22,859 nt of DNA from NCBI GenBank assembly GCA_027325115.1, contig DAHWFG010000321.1, positions 1 to 22,859 on the forward strand, in the 5' to 3' direction. The translations under genes and the position numbers were made by a program. This DNA comes from JAKBCQ01 sp021807585 (GTDB lineage: Bacteria; Planctomycetota; Planctomycetia; Isosphaerales; Isosphaeraceae). Positions 8,299 to 16,864 of this stretch are shown piece after piece (position 1 is the stretch's first letter; the number at the start of each line of letters is the position of its first letter). Under the pieces are notes generated by a model that saw only the letters and a program-made list of their open reading frames with translations, was not told the origin of the DNA and ran no database searches.

Positions 8299-8338
8299 CG
8301 CCGGCTTGTACTAAATTTGACCCGGCGACGCTTTTTTT
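8299..8338 (+). terminator. Intrinsic terminator after the nadC-birA pair
   Basis: CGCCGG (8299-8304) pairs with CCGGCG (8322-8327) across a 17-nt loop and is followed within 5 nt by seven T (8332-8338). It begins 27 nt after the biotin ligase stop, as expected of a Rho-independent terminator; the loop is longer than usual. Confidence 0.6.
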
Positions 8339-8370
8339 GAACGACGACCGCGGCGCGTAAGCAACATCAC

Positions 8371-8480
8371 GATTCCTGGAATCAACCTGGTATTCAAGCG
8401 ATCAACGCTCCCGGCCTGGAAGCGTTGTTCCGAGGGACGGGGGAAAGACGCAGGATGCGATCGAGGGGCCCCCGTCCCTC
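8371..8480. repeat. Three consecutive hairpins (inverted repeats)
   Basis: Hairpin 1 is GATTC-CTG-GAATC (8371-8383). Hairpin 2 is CAACGCT (8403-8409) with AGCGTTG (8421-8427). Hairpin 3 is a perfect 12-bp pair, GAGGGACGGGGG (8432-8443) with CCCCCGTCCCTC (8469-8480), whose 25-nt loop holds a nested CGCA-GGA-TGCG hairpin (8449-8459). The group lies after the terminator of the previous operon and could be a structured RNA, a second terminator region or the relic of a mobile element. Its function is unknown. Confidence 0.55.
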
Positions 8481-8858
8481 TCTTCAATCGATTCGACTCG
8501 TCCATCAAAACGATTACGCGAGAAATCGGCGTGCGCGACTCCGAACTCGCGATTTCAACGCGATTCATAACCCGCAAACCGCCGAAAGGGAGTAACGGCG
8601 CGATCGATCGATTCGACTGATCGGCTCGATTCGCCACATTTTCCTCCGATGTCGGTGTGCGATGGATTCGGCGAGGGATTGGTTTCCCGGGCTCCGCTGC
8701 TTCCAAGCATGAGCCGACGCATGAGATCCCGCGGTCGTGAAACTTCGAGCACTTGCCGCCCGTCGGCGGTTCTGTCAAAATTCATCTGTAAATAAGAGAC
8801 GTTCGCGGGGGAGATATCATTCGGTCGGTTCGATAAATTCTGGATTCGTGGAGGCGAC

Positions 8859-11288
8859 GTGCGACGAACTTTCGCCCCGTTGATCGTTCTGTTCGGGTTT
8901 CACGCCTCGATCGCCGCGGCCGCGATCATCGTCGAGCCCGCTCGGATCGAACTTGTGGGCTGCGACGCGCGCGCTCAACTCATCGTCACCTCGATCGACG
9001 AATCGGGAATCGAGGTCGACGTCACCGGACGATCGTCGTATCGCACGACCAATCCCGTCGTCGTCGCCGGCGACGCCTCGGGGAACGTCGAGCCGCGCGG
9101 CGACGGATCGGCACAAATCGTCGTCACATATCAAGGAGAAACGACGCGTGTCGACGTTTTGGTACGTCGATTCGTCGATCCTCCGCGCGTATTGCTCACT
9201 CGCGATGTCGAGCCGATCCTCACCAAAATCGGCTGTAATTCCGGGGTGTGTCACGGCAAGGCGGGCGGGCAAAACGGTTTCCGCTTAAGCCTTCTGGGCT
9301 TCGACGCCGCGTTCGATCACGAATCGATCGTTCATGAGACGCGCGGTCGGCGGGTGTTTCCCGCTGCGCCCGAACGAAGCCTGCTCCTCATGAAGCCGAC
9401 GGCGAAGGTTCCGCACGGCGGGGGTAAAAAGTTCGAAGTCGATTCGGCCGAATTTCGCCTGATCGCACGCTGGATTAGCGGGGGGGCGCCGCTCGATCGC
9501 GCCGATTCTCCAACACTTGTTAATATCGATATTTATCCAAAAACTCGTGTCGTGATGCGAAACGGCGTCCAGCGGGTTCGGGTGACGGCTCGCTATTCGG
9601 ACGGGACGACCGCCGACGTCACGCGGCTCGCTCAATTTCAGTCGAACGCGACCGATCTCGCCGAGGTCGACGATCGCGGCGTGATTCGAACGTTCGACGG
9701 AGTCGGCTTCGCGGCGATCATGGCGCGGTACGGCGGAGCGACGACCGTCGCTCGGATCGGCGTCCCGCTCGGCGAATCGATCCCCGATTGGACTCCGCCC
9801 CCCTCCGATAATTTAATAGATCGATATGTATTTAAAAGACTGATAGAGTTGGGCGTTCCGCCGAGCGACGCGTGCGGCGACGCCGAATTCGCGCGGCGGG
9901 CTTCGTTCGATCTCAGGGGGATCGCGCCGTCTCCCGAAGAAGTCGTCGCTTTTGAAAATGATCGATCTTTTGATAAACGATCGCGGTATATCGACGCGTT
10001 GCTCGAAACACCCGAATACGCCGATCATTTCGCGCTTTTTTGGTCGTCGATCTTGCGCAACAAGAGATCGTTCGGGGTCGCTTCGGCGGCGGGTTCGTAT
10101 GCGTTCCACGACTGGGTCCGCCAGGCGATCGCCGCGAACGTCCCTTACGATCGCTTCGTCGCATCGATCGTCGCGGCCCGCGGCGACGCCGCAACCAACC
10201 CCCCCGTCGTCTGGTATCGTCAGGTGAGAACGCTTGAAGAAAGAACCGACGATACGGCGCAATTGTTTTTAGGCGTGCGGATGCAATGCGCGCGGTGCCA
10301 TCATCATCCGTACGAAAAATGGACTCAAGACGATTATTACGGATTCGCATCTTTTTTTGAGCGAATCGGTCGTAAGACGGGCGACGACAATGTAACCATA
10401 TGTTTGTATGTAGAGCCTTCGGGGTTCGCGACCAATCCCGCGACGGGGCGCGCCGTCGCGCCGAGGCCGCTCGGGGGGGCCGAGATCGTGGCGCTCGGCG
10501 CTCGGCAAGACCCGCGCGACGCGCTCGTTGCTTGGATGCGCGATCCGTCGAATCCGTATTTCGCCAAATCGGTCGTCAATCGGTATTGGAAGCGGTTCTT
10601 TGGACGCGGATTGGTCGAGCCCGAAGACGACATGAGGGAGACGAATCCCCCGTCCGATCCCGCATTACTCCAAGCTCTCGCCGCCGATTTCATCGCGAGC
10701 GGATACGATCTCAAACATCTGATCCGAACGATCGCGACGAGCGAGGTTTATCATCGATCGAGCCTGCCGAACGCGTATAACAAGCGCGATCGGCGCAATT
10801 TCGCGCGGTTTTACCCGCGTCGGCTTGCCGCCGAGGTTCTGCTCGAGGCGATCGACCGCGCGACGGGCTCTCCCGAACAATTCGCCGACGTTCCCCCCGG
10901 CGCCGGCGCGATTCGTCTTCCCGACGACGGCTTCGCGTCGTATTTTCTCGATATTTTCGGCAGACCCAAACGAATGAGTGTATGCGAATGCGAGCGAACG
11001 TCGGAACCGAACCTATCACAAACTTTGCATCTGCTTAATTCTCCAAATCTTCAACGGAAGATCGCGACCGGCGAACGGATCGCGGGAATGCTCGCCGCGG
11101 GGCGCGACGAGGGATCGATCGTCGACGAACTGTATCGCGCTTGTTTATCGCGCCGACCGACCGCGCGGGAACGAGCCGCGTGTCTCGATCATCTCGCCAA
11201 AAATCGCTCCGACGGGACGGCGCGCCGGGGAATCGAGGATCTCATGTGGACCTTGATCAATTGCAAAGAGTTTCTTTATATCTACTAG
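8859..11288 (+). CDS. DUF1549/DUF1553 planctomycete cytochrome-like secreted protein
   Basis: An 809-residue exported protein. A signal peptide (MRRTFAPLIV to about 22) is followed by an Ig-like region (about 25-105), a PSCyt1-like segment with C126-x4-C131-H132 (CNSGVCHG), a second Ig-like segment (about 225-305), the DUF1549 domain (about 318-520) with a true haem-type C477-x2-C480-H481 (CARCHHHPYEKW), and the DUF1553 domain (about 545-790). This is the standard architecture of a family expanded in planctomycetes; haem binding is plausible but unproven, and the substrate is unknown. The start is GTG 8859, with GGAGG at 8850-8854. The DUF1501 gene follows after 43 nt; this pairing is a hallmark of the family and suggests a joint periplasmic function. 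Confidence 0.93.
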   Translation: MRRTFAPLIVLFGFHASIAAAAIIVEPARIELVGCDARAQLIVTSIDESGIEVDVTGRSSYRTTNPVVVAGDASGNVEPRGDGSAQIVVTYQGETTRVDVLVRRFVDPPRVLLTRDVEPILTKIGCNSGVCHGKAGGQNGFRLSLLGFDAAFDHESIVHETRGRRVFPAAPERSLLLMKPTAKVPHGGGKKFEVDSAEFRLIARWISGGAPLDRADSPTLVNIDIYPKTRVVMRNGVQRVRVTARYSDGTTADVTRLAQFQSNATDLAEVDDRGVIRTFDGVGFAAIMARYGGATTVARIGVPLGESIPDWTPPPSDNLIDRYVFKRLIELGVPPSDACGDAEFARRASFDLRGIAPSPEEVVAFENDRSFDKRSRYIDALLETPEYADHFALFWSSILRNKRSFGVASAAGSYAFHDWVRQAIAANVPYDRFVASIVAARGDAATNPPVVWYRQVRTLEERTDDTAQLFLGVRMQCARCHHHPYEKWTQDDYYGFASFFERIGRKTGDDNVTICLYVEPSGFATNPATGRAVAPRPLGGAEIVALGARQDPRDALVAWMRDPSNPYFAKSVVNRYWKRFFGRGLVEPEDDMRETNPPSDPALLQALAADFIASGYDLKHLIRTIATSEVYHRSSLPNAYNKRDRRNFARFYPRRLAAEVLLEAIDRATGSPEQFADVPPGAGAIRLPDDGFASYFLDIFGRPKRMSVCECERTSEPNLSQTLHLLNSPNLQRKIATGERIAGMLAAGRDEGSIVDELYRACLSRRPTARERAACLDHLAKNRSDGTARRGIEDLMWTLINCKEFLYIY

Positions 11289-11331
11289 CATGTATCCGAG
11301 CGGATTTTTATCGGTTGAGGAGGCCGGCGCG

Positions 11332-12654
11332 ATGATCAACTTAATAAGCGGGCGCTATGGAACTTGCGACGGAATCAGCCGGCGGAGCTTCATCAGGGTG
11401 GGTTGTCTGGGACTCGCCGGGCTCAACCTGGCCGACGTCCTGAGGATGCGCGCACGCGCCGGGGTGTCGAAATCGACCCGCGAAGACGCCGCGGTGATCC
11501 AGATTTTCCTCGGCGGAGGACCTTCACACATCGATACGTTCGACCCCAAACCGTCCGCGCCGACCGAATTTCGCGGCGCGTTTCGTGCGATCGGAACCAA
11601 CGTTCCGGGCGTGATCGTGAGCGAACTCTTTCCTCAACTCGCCAAAAATCTTGATAAAGTGTCGATTATTCGAAGTCTGCGCCACACGACCGCGGATCAC
11701 GGTTCGGGGTCGCATTGGGTGATGACGGGCTATCCCGCCCCTCAGGGGATCTTACGAACGAACGCGCGGCCGAGCACGGGATCGATCGCCGCCAAGCTTC
11801 ACGGAGGACGCGAATCGGGAATTCCCGCTTACATCACCCTTCCCGACGACCCCCCGTTCTCAAACGCGGCGTATCTCGGTCCCGGGTACAATCCGTTCAC
11901 GCTTAAAGGAGACCCGACCAAAACGCTCCGGGTGCGCGATCTCGATCCCGCCCCAGGAATCTCGCTCTCACGCCTCGACGACCGTCGCCGCCTGCTCCGC
12001 GAACTCGACGCAATCGATCGCTCGCGCGACGCCGACGGAACTTTGGAAGGGATCGATGAATTTTACGCGCAGGCGTATCAATTAACGACAAACACCAATG
12101 CGCGTAAGGCTTTTGATCTCACATCCGAGCCGTCGAAGATTCGCAATCGTTACGGCAAGACGCGCGTCGGCCAAAGCTGCCTCCTCGCGCGGCGTTTGAT
12201 CGAGGCCGGGGCGAAGTTCGTCACGGTGGCCGACGGCGGCTGGGATCATCATGATAATATTTCCAAGCAGTGTCGAATTCAGGCGCCTCCTCTCGACGCC
12301 GCGCTCGCCGCTCTCGTCGCCGACCTCGACGAACGAGGTCTCTCAAACCGCGTCCTGGTGGTCGTTTGGGGGGAATTCGGCCGCACTCCGCGGGTGAACC
12401 GCTCGGCGGGACGCGATCACTGGCCGGGAGCGATGTCGGCGATCGTCGCGGGAGGAGGGCTCAAAACCGGCGTCGTCGTCGGCTCGACGGGCTCCAAAGG
12501 AGAATATCCCGTCGAACGTCCCCTCGGTCCCGAAGACGTTATCCAAACGATGTATCATGTTCTTGGAATCAATCCCAATCATGAATTCATCGACGATTCG
12601 GGACGCCCCGTGCGCATTCTCAACCAGGGATCGCCGATCGCCGAGTTGATCTGA
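11332..12654 (+). CDS. DUF1501 family Tat-exported protein
   Basis: A 440-residue protein of the alkaline phosphatase/sulfatase-like DUF1501 family. Seen: a Tat signal SRRSFIRVGCLGLAG (16-30), the domain entry FLGGGPSHIDTFDPKP (59-74), GWDHHDN (303-309) and EFGRTPR (about 348-354) followed by GRDHWPG. The histidines and aspartates in these motifs match the metal-binding positions expected for the superfamily; the reaction is unknown. ATG 11332 is chosen because GAGGAGG (11318-11324) is 7 nt upstream and the Tat motif then starts at residue 16; an in-frame ATG at 11290 lies 2 nt after the upstream stop without a ribosome-binding site. The export route in folded form suggests a metal or cofactor loaded in the cytoplasm (inference). 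It is second in the putative operon. Confidence 0.93.
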   Translation: MINLISGRYGTCDGISRRSFIRVGCLGLAGLNLADVLRMRARAGVSKSTREDAAVIQIFLGGGPSHIDTFDPKPSAPTEFRGAFRAIGTNVPGVIVSELFPQLAKNLDKVSIIRSLRHTTADHGSGSHWVMTGYPAPQGILRTNARPSTGSIAAKLHGGRESGIPAYITLPDDPPFSNAAYLGPGYNPFTLKGDPTKTLRVRDLDPAPGISLSRLDDRRRLLRELDAIDRSRDADGTLEGIDEFYAQAYQLTTNTNARKAFDLTSEPSKIRNRYGKTRVGQSCLLARRLIEAGAKFVTVADGGWDHHDNISKQCRIQAPPLDAALAALVADLDERGLSNRVLVVVWGEFGRTPRVNRSAGRDHWPGAMSAIVAGGGLKTGVVVGSTGSKGEYPVERPLGPEDVIQTMYHVLGINPNHEFIDDSGRPVRILNQGSPIAELI

Positions 12655-12705
12655 CGCCCCCGCGCCGTTAGGCTAATGATTTATAGATAATGAAAGACTT
12701 GCTTG

Positions 12706-15249
12706 ATGAAGACGAGAGTCGCATTCGCATCGAAGATCAAAGGGATTTCTTTTGTCGTCATTCTTGTCGCCGCGCCCGCGTTCGCCGACCCGATTCCACG
12801 TCCCTCGCTGAGAACCGTTTTTCCCGCGGGGGGGAAAGCCGGATCGTCGGTCGACGTCGTCGTCGCGGGGTCCGATATCGAAGCCGCGCGAACGCTCGCG
12901 TTCGATCATCCCGGGATTCAAGCGAATCTCGTTAAAGAATCGACGTTCCGCGTGACGATCGCCGCCGACGTTCCCGTCGGTAGACACGAAGTTCGCGTGA
13001 TCGCGCCCCTGGGAGCGAGCAATCCTCGCTCATTCGTCGTTGGGCGGTTGTCCGAACTCGTCGAACGCGAGCCGAACGCGACTCCCGAAGCCGCGACGCC
13101 GATTCCCCTCGGCTCGACGGTGAACGGTCGCATCGACGGACAAGCTGATATCGATTGGTTTGCGTTCGTGGGAGAGAAAGGGGATCGCGTTTTCCTCGAA
13201 ATCGACGCGGCGCGGATCGATTCCAGACTCGACGCCGCGATCCGCGTCTTCGGTCCCGATCGCTCCGAACTCCCGGTTCGTACCGAAGTCGATTCCAACG
13301 ATCCGTTCGTCGAAGTCGCTCTTCCCGCCGACGGTCGCTATTATGTCCGAATTCATGACGTCATTTACAATGGATCCGACGAGTATTTTTATCGATTGAC
13401 CGCGAGCGTCGCACCGCGCGTCGACGCGATCGTTCCCCGTTCCGCGGCGCCCGGCAAAACCGCGCGGTTCACGCTCGTGGGACGAAATCTGGGGGGAACG
13501 ATCGATCCCGAGCTCTCGATCGAAGGCCGAGCGATCGAACGGAAAAGCGTCACAATCGACGTTCCCGAGATGAAATCGAGCGATCCCAGGCTCGTTCCAA
13601 CCCTCCGTGTTCCGCTCGTCGCCGCGGGACGATCGGGATTCGAATACCGCCTGGAAACTCCCAAAGGGGTGTCGAATGCGGTTTTCCTCGCATTCGCCGC
13701 CGATCCCGTGACGATCGAACGCGAACCGAATAATGATAGTAGAAATGTTCAAGTTGTTGAAACACCATGTGAAATCTCGGGGACGTTCGCGCGGCGCGGC
13801 GAGATCGACCGGTATCGTTTTCACGCCAAAAAGGGAGAAATTCTCGTCGTCGAGGCCGAGGCCGAACGGTTCGGATCGCCCGCCGATCCTTATTTCACGA
13901 TCGAGCAAGTGACGGCTCAGCGCGAACCTCGTGAGCTCGCGGTGGGCGACGATCGACCCGAAGGGAATCCCGCGGGAGGGTTTCCAGGCTTTCCCGCGGC
14001 GACCGTCGACGCATCGGTCCGATTCGTCGCCCCCGACGACGGCTTGTATCAAATTAGCCTGCACGATTTATATGAGAGCCGGCGCGGCGACGCTCGGTTT
14101 CAATACCTCCTCAAAATTCGGCCCGAACGCCCCGATTTTCGCCTCGTCGTCGTCCCGGGAGCGCCGTCTTTCAAGGGAGGGCTTTGCGTCGATTCGGCAG
14201 GACGATCGGTCGCGACCGTGATCGCGCAACGAATCGACGGAATGAACGATCCCATCTATGTTGAAGCGGTGAAACTTCCGCCGGGCGTATCATGCGACCC
14301 CGCGATCATTCCCGCGGGATCGAATCGCGCCGGGATAGTGGTGAGCGCGGCGACCGGATCTCCCGCGTCGTTCGGAGCGATCGTCGTCCGCGGTCGACGT
14401 CGGTTCGCCGATCGCAAAGACGTTCTCAATTATGTTCCTGGAATGACGCGTTTAACCGACGACCGCGATCGGATCGCCGAATCCGCAACGATCATCCGGC
14501 TCGGCGATCAGCAACAACCTCCGATCCTTCGGATGACGAACGACATGATCGCCGCGGTTACGGGGCGCGCCGCTCCGCTCGCCGTGACCGCTCGAAACAC
14601 TCGACGAATCGTCGTTCAAGGCGGTTCAATTCCGATCGATTTCGAAATCCGTCGCGACGCGGGAATGAACTCGGCGGTGAGCGTCGTGATCGAGAACCCT
14701 CCTCCCGACGGCGGCTTCGCGGGGATCTCGTTCAAATCGAACGAATCGCGCGGGTCGGCCGATTTGGCGATCGCGCAAAACACTCCCCCCGGTCCGTACA
14801 CGTTTTATTTTCAAGGTAATTCGAGTTACGCGTTCAGTAAAGATCCAAATGCAAAAGAAAAAACAAACGTCGATTTGAATGCTCCTTCCAATCTCATCGA
14901 GGTCGACGTCGTCCCCAGGAGGGTTACGGTTTCGATCGATCCGCGCGGCTTCAGCGCCGTTTCGGGGGGGACGCTCGACGTACCGATCAAGATATCACGT
15001 GAAAACGGGTTTACGGGGCCGGTGCGGATCGAATTGTTCGCGAATGTCGGCGATCGCCTCAGCGCCAAACCGATCGAGATCGCCGCCGATCGAACCGAAG
15101 GCGTGCTCAACCTCCAGGTTGAGCGGGATCTCAAACCGGGACCCGTTCTCTCGGCGAAAATCCGCGTGACGACGACGTTCCGAGGAGCGACCGCCGATTC
15201 GGTCGTCCCCGTCGGGATCACGATCGTCAACAAGCCGACCCAGAAATAA
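12706..15249 (+). CDS. Secreted PPC-domain (bacterial pre-peptidase C-terminal) protein
   Basis: An 847-residue exported protein, starting with ATG 12706; the TTG just before it is less likely. The signal peptide ends near PAFA (about 27). An Ig/TIG-like domain (SLRTVFPAGGKAGSSV) is followed by a PPC domain entered by LVEREPNATPEAATPI (about 118-230) with the characteristic IDWFAF, then a TIG-like segment (VDAIVPRSAAPGKTARF), and a second PPC domain entered by IEREPNNDSRN (about 335-470) with IDRYRFHAKKGE. The C-terminal third is beta-rich and repeats Ig-like features (for example VSIDPRGFSAVSGGTL). Known: PPC domains are beta-sandwich modules on secreted proteins, and this combination commonly travels with DUF1549/DUF1501 genes. 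No peptidase domain is present, so a binding or structural role is inferred. It is third in the operon, 51 nt after the previous gene. Confidence 0.9.
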   Translation: MKTRVAFASKIKGISFVVILVAAPAFADPIPRPSLRTVFPAGGKAGSSVDVVVAGSDIEAARTLAFDHPGIQANLVKESTFRVTIAADVPVGRHEVRVIAPLGASNPRSFVVGRLSELVEREPNATPEAATPIPLGSTVNGRIDGQADIDWFAFVGEKGDRVFLEIDAARIDSRLDAAIRVFGPDRSELPVRTEVDSNDPFVEVALPADGRYYVRIHDVIYNGSDEYFYRLTASVAPRVDAIVPRSAAPGKTARFTLVGRNLGGTIDPELSIEGRAIERKSVTIDVPEMKSSDPRLVPTLRVPLVAAGRSGFEYRLETPKGVSNAVFLAFAADPVTIEREPNNDSRNVQVVETPCEISGTFARRGEIDRYRFHAKKGEILVVEAEAERFGSPADPYFTIEQVTAQREPRELAVGDDRPEGNPAGGFPGFPAATVDASVRFVAPDDGLYQISLHDLYESRRGDARFQYLLKIRPERPDFRLVVVPGAPSFKGGLCVDSAGRSVATVIAQRIDGMNDPIYVEAVKLPPGVSCDPAIIPAGSNRAGIVVSAATGSPASFGAIVVRGRRRFADRKDVLNYVPGMTRLTDDRDRIAESATIIRLGDQQQPPILRMTNDMIAAVTGRAAPLAVTARNTRRIVVQGGSIPIDFEIRRDAGMNSAVSVVIENPPPDGGFAGISFKSNESRGSADLAIAQNTPPGPYTFYFQGNSSYAFSKDPNAKEKTNVDLNAPSNLIEVDVVPRRVTVSIDPRGFSAVSGGTLDVPIKISRENGFTGPVRIELFANVGDRLSAKPIEIAADRTEGVLNLQVERDLKPGPVLSAKIRVTTTFRGATADSVVPVGITIVNKPTQK

Positions 15250-15288
15250 AATGATTAGAACATTATTCACAAAGAAAGCGAGGCGAGC

Positions 15289-16686
15289 GTGCGATTCGTC
15301 GTGTTGTTGGTGTTGATCGGTTCGATCGAGGCGCGCGGCGGCGAGTGGCGCGCCGGCGCCGCGGCGGTCGAGATCACCCCCGCGCTCGGAACCCCGATGG
15401 CCGGGTATTACAGCCCGCGCGGCGCCGAGGGGGTGCACGATCCCCTCTTCGCCAAGGCGATCGTGGTTGAAAATAATGGACATAAAATCGCGCTCGTATC
15501 GCTCGATCTTATCACCACGACGCGCGACCTCGTCGTCGACGCGCGAAAAGAGATCCAAAAATCGTTGCATATCGATCCAGAATCGGTGATGATCTCGGCG
15601 ACTCACACGCACACGGGGCCCGTCGTCGCCTCGGCGACCGCGCGCGACGTCGCTCTCGGCGGATCGAACGAGCTCGCGACTCGCTTTCGCGCCGAGCTTC
15701 CCGCCAAGATCGTCGAGGCGGTCCGTCGCGCCGACGGTCGACTCGTCCCCGCCAAGATTTGGGCGGCGCGGGGCCGTCAATCGTCGATCGCGTTCAATAG
15801 ACGTTTTCATATGAAGGACGGCTCGGTCGGTTGGAATCCAGGCAAGCTCAACCCGAACATCCTCAAACCCGCGGGAACGATCGATCCCGACGTCCCGTTC
15901 GTCTATTGTGAGTCGCTCGATCGGAAACCGATCGCGATTTATATCAATTACGCGGTACATCTCGATAACGTCGGCGGAACGTCGTTCTCGGCCGATATGC
16001 CGTATACGCTCGCCAAGATGATCGCCGAATTCAAAGGACAAGAGATCGTCTCGGTTTTCACAGCGGGGTGCTGTGGCGATGTCAATCATATCAATATAAA
16101 ATGGCGTGAGGTTCAGCACGGTCATGAAAACGCGGCGCGGATGGGGGTGATCCTCGCGGGATCGGTTCTTTCGGCGTGGCCCGAAATCGAGCCGATCGAG
16201 CCCGCGCCGATCGATGCGCGGACGGTTACGGTCGAGCTCGCGACCTCGCCGATCGAACCCGGCGACGTCGATCGGGCGCGCGCCGTCTTGGCGGCGATCG
16301 AATCCAAACAAAAACCGCCGCCGACGTTTCTCGAAACCGTCAAGGCGTATCGCGTTTTGGATGTGAACGACCGATCGGGCAAGCCGCTCGAAGTCGAGGT
16401 GCAATCGATCGCCCTGGGGGAGAAACTCGCGTTCGTCTCGTTGCCCGGAGAGATCTTCGTCGAACTCGGCCTCTCGATCAAACAGGATTCTCCTTTTCCT
16501 TATACGATCATCGCCGAACTCGCCGACGGATCGATCGGCTACATCCCCTCCCGCCGCGCCTATCCGCAGGGAAATTATGAAGTCGTGAGTGCGCGTTGCG
16601 CACAAGGATCGGGCGAGGCGCTCGTCGACGCCGCGGTGCGCTTGCTCAAAGAATCGAACCGGAAGGTGAAACGCGACGCGAGATAA
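15289..16686 (+). CDS. Neutral/alkaline ceramidase N-terminal domain protein, secreted
   Basis: A 465-residue protein with a signal peptide (about 1-17) and GTG start at 15289; GAGG lies 5 nt upstream. Seen: WRAGAAAVEITPALG entry, ATHTHTGP (104-111), whose histidines H106/H108 match the zinc-binding region, YAVHLDNVGG with H224 at the second zinc-ligand region, and AGCCGDVN (259-266). Known: neutral ceramidases hydrolyse the N-acyl bond of ceramide using a serine in a SNxGDVS motif. Here the aligned position is glycine (G260), with two cysteines following. So the fold is recognisable but ceramide hydrolysis is not assured, and the C-terminal ceramidase domain appears missing or short. It is the last gene of the putative four-gene operon, 39 nt after the PPC gene, which suggests a related periplasmic role. 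Confidence 0.85.
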   Translation: MRFVVLLVLIGSIEARGGEWRAGAAAVEITPALGTPMAGYYSPRGAEGVHDPLFAKAIVVENNGHKIALVSLDLITTTRDLVVDARKEIQKSLHIDPESVMISATHTHTGPVVASATARDVALGGSNELATRFRAELPAKIVEAVRRADGRLVPAKIWAARGRQSSIAFNRRFHMKDGSVGWNPGKLNPNILKPAGTIDPDVPFVYCESLDRKPIAIYINYAVHLDNVGGTSFSADMPYTLAKMIAEFKGQEIVSVFTAGCCGDVNHINIKWREVQHGHENAARMGVILAGSVLSAWPEIEPIEPAPIDARTVTVELATSPIEPGDVDRARAVLAAIESKQKPPPTFLETVKAYRVLDVNDRSGKPLEVEVQSIALGEKLAFVSLPGEIFVELGLSIKQDSPFPYTIIAELADGSIGYIPSRRAYPQGNYEVVSARCAQGSGEALVDAAVRLLKESNRKVKRDAR

Positions 16687-16864
16687 ACTCCGAATTTCCG
16701 CGATCGACAAGTGCTAACGTCTTTCTGTACCGGCGAACCGAGTTCGGGAGCGGAATTAGCCCTTCCGATCCAACGTCGTCCCCAAAGAAATCGCTCCCCC
16801 GATCGGCCTTCCGATACCTCGACGACCGATTCGATCCTTCACCGATATCGATGAGAATTATGCG

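Larger units (their letters stand above)
8273..8858. other. Long intergenic region rich in inverted repeats, no intact gene
   Basis: The 586-nt gap between the biotin ligase and the DUF1549 gene holds the terminator at 8299-8338, a run of three hairpins (8371-8480), and then about 380 nt in which I see no convincing gene. A minus-strand frame of 76 codons (8555-8785) begins with MNFDRTADGR, faintly reminiscent of the DDE-transposase region of IS3 elements, but nothing after it supports that. The promoter of the DUF1549 operon should lie near 8700-8840. Confidence 0.45.

Noticed and set aside
8555..8785. Possible IS3-type transposase remnant on the minus strand (MNFDRTADGR...)
   Set aside because: Only about ten residues recall the DDE region; no further catalytic residue, orfA or terminal repeats were seen in any frame.
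14995..16710. Long minus-strand open frame of 571 codons
   Set aside because: It lies antisense to the PPC and ceramidase-like genes, is extremely rich in arginine and aspartate, and shows no family motif. Such shadow frames are common in this GATCG-rich DNA.
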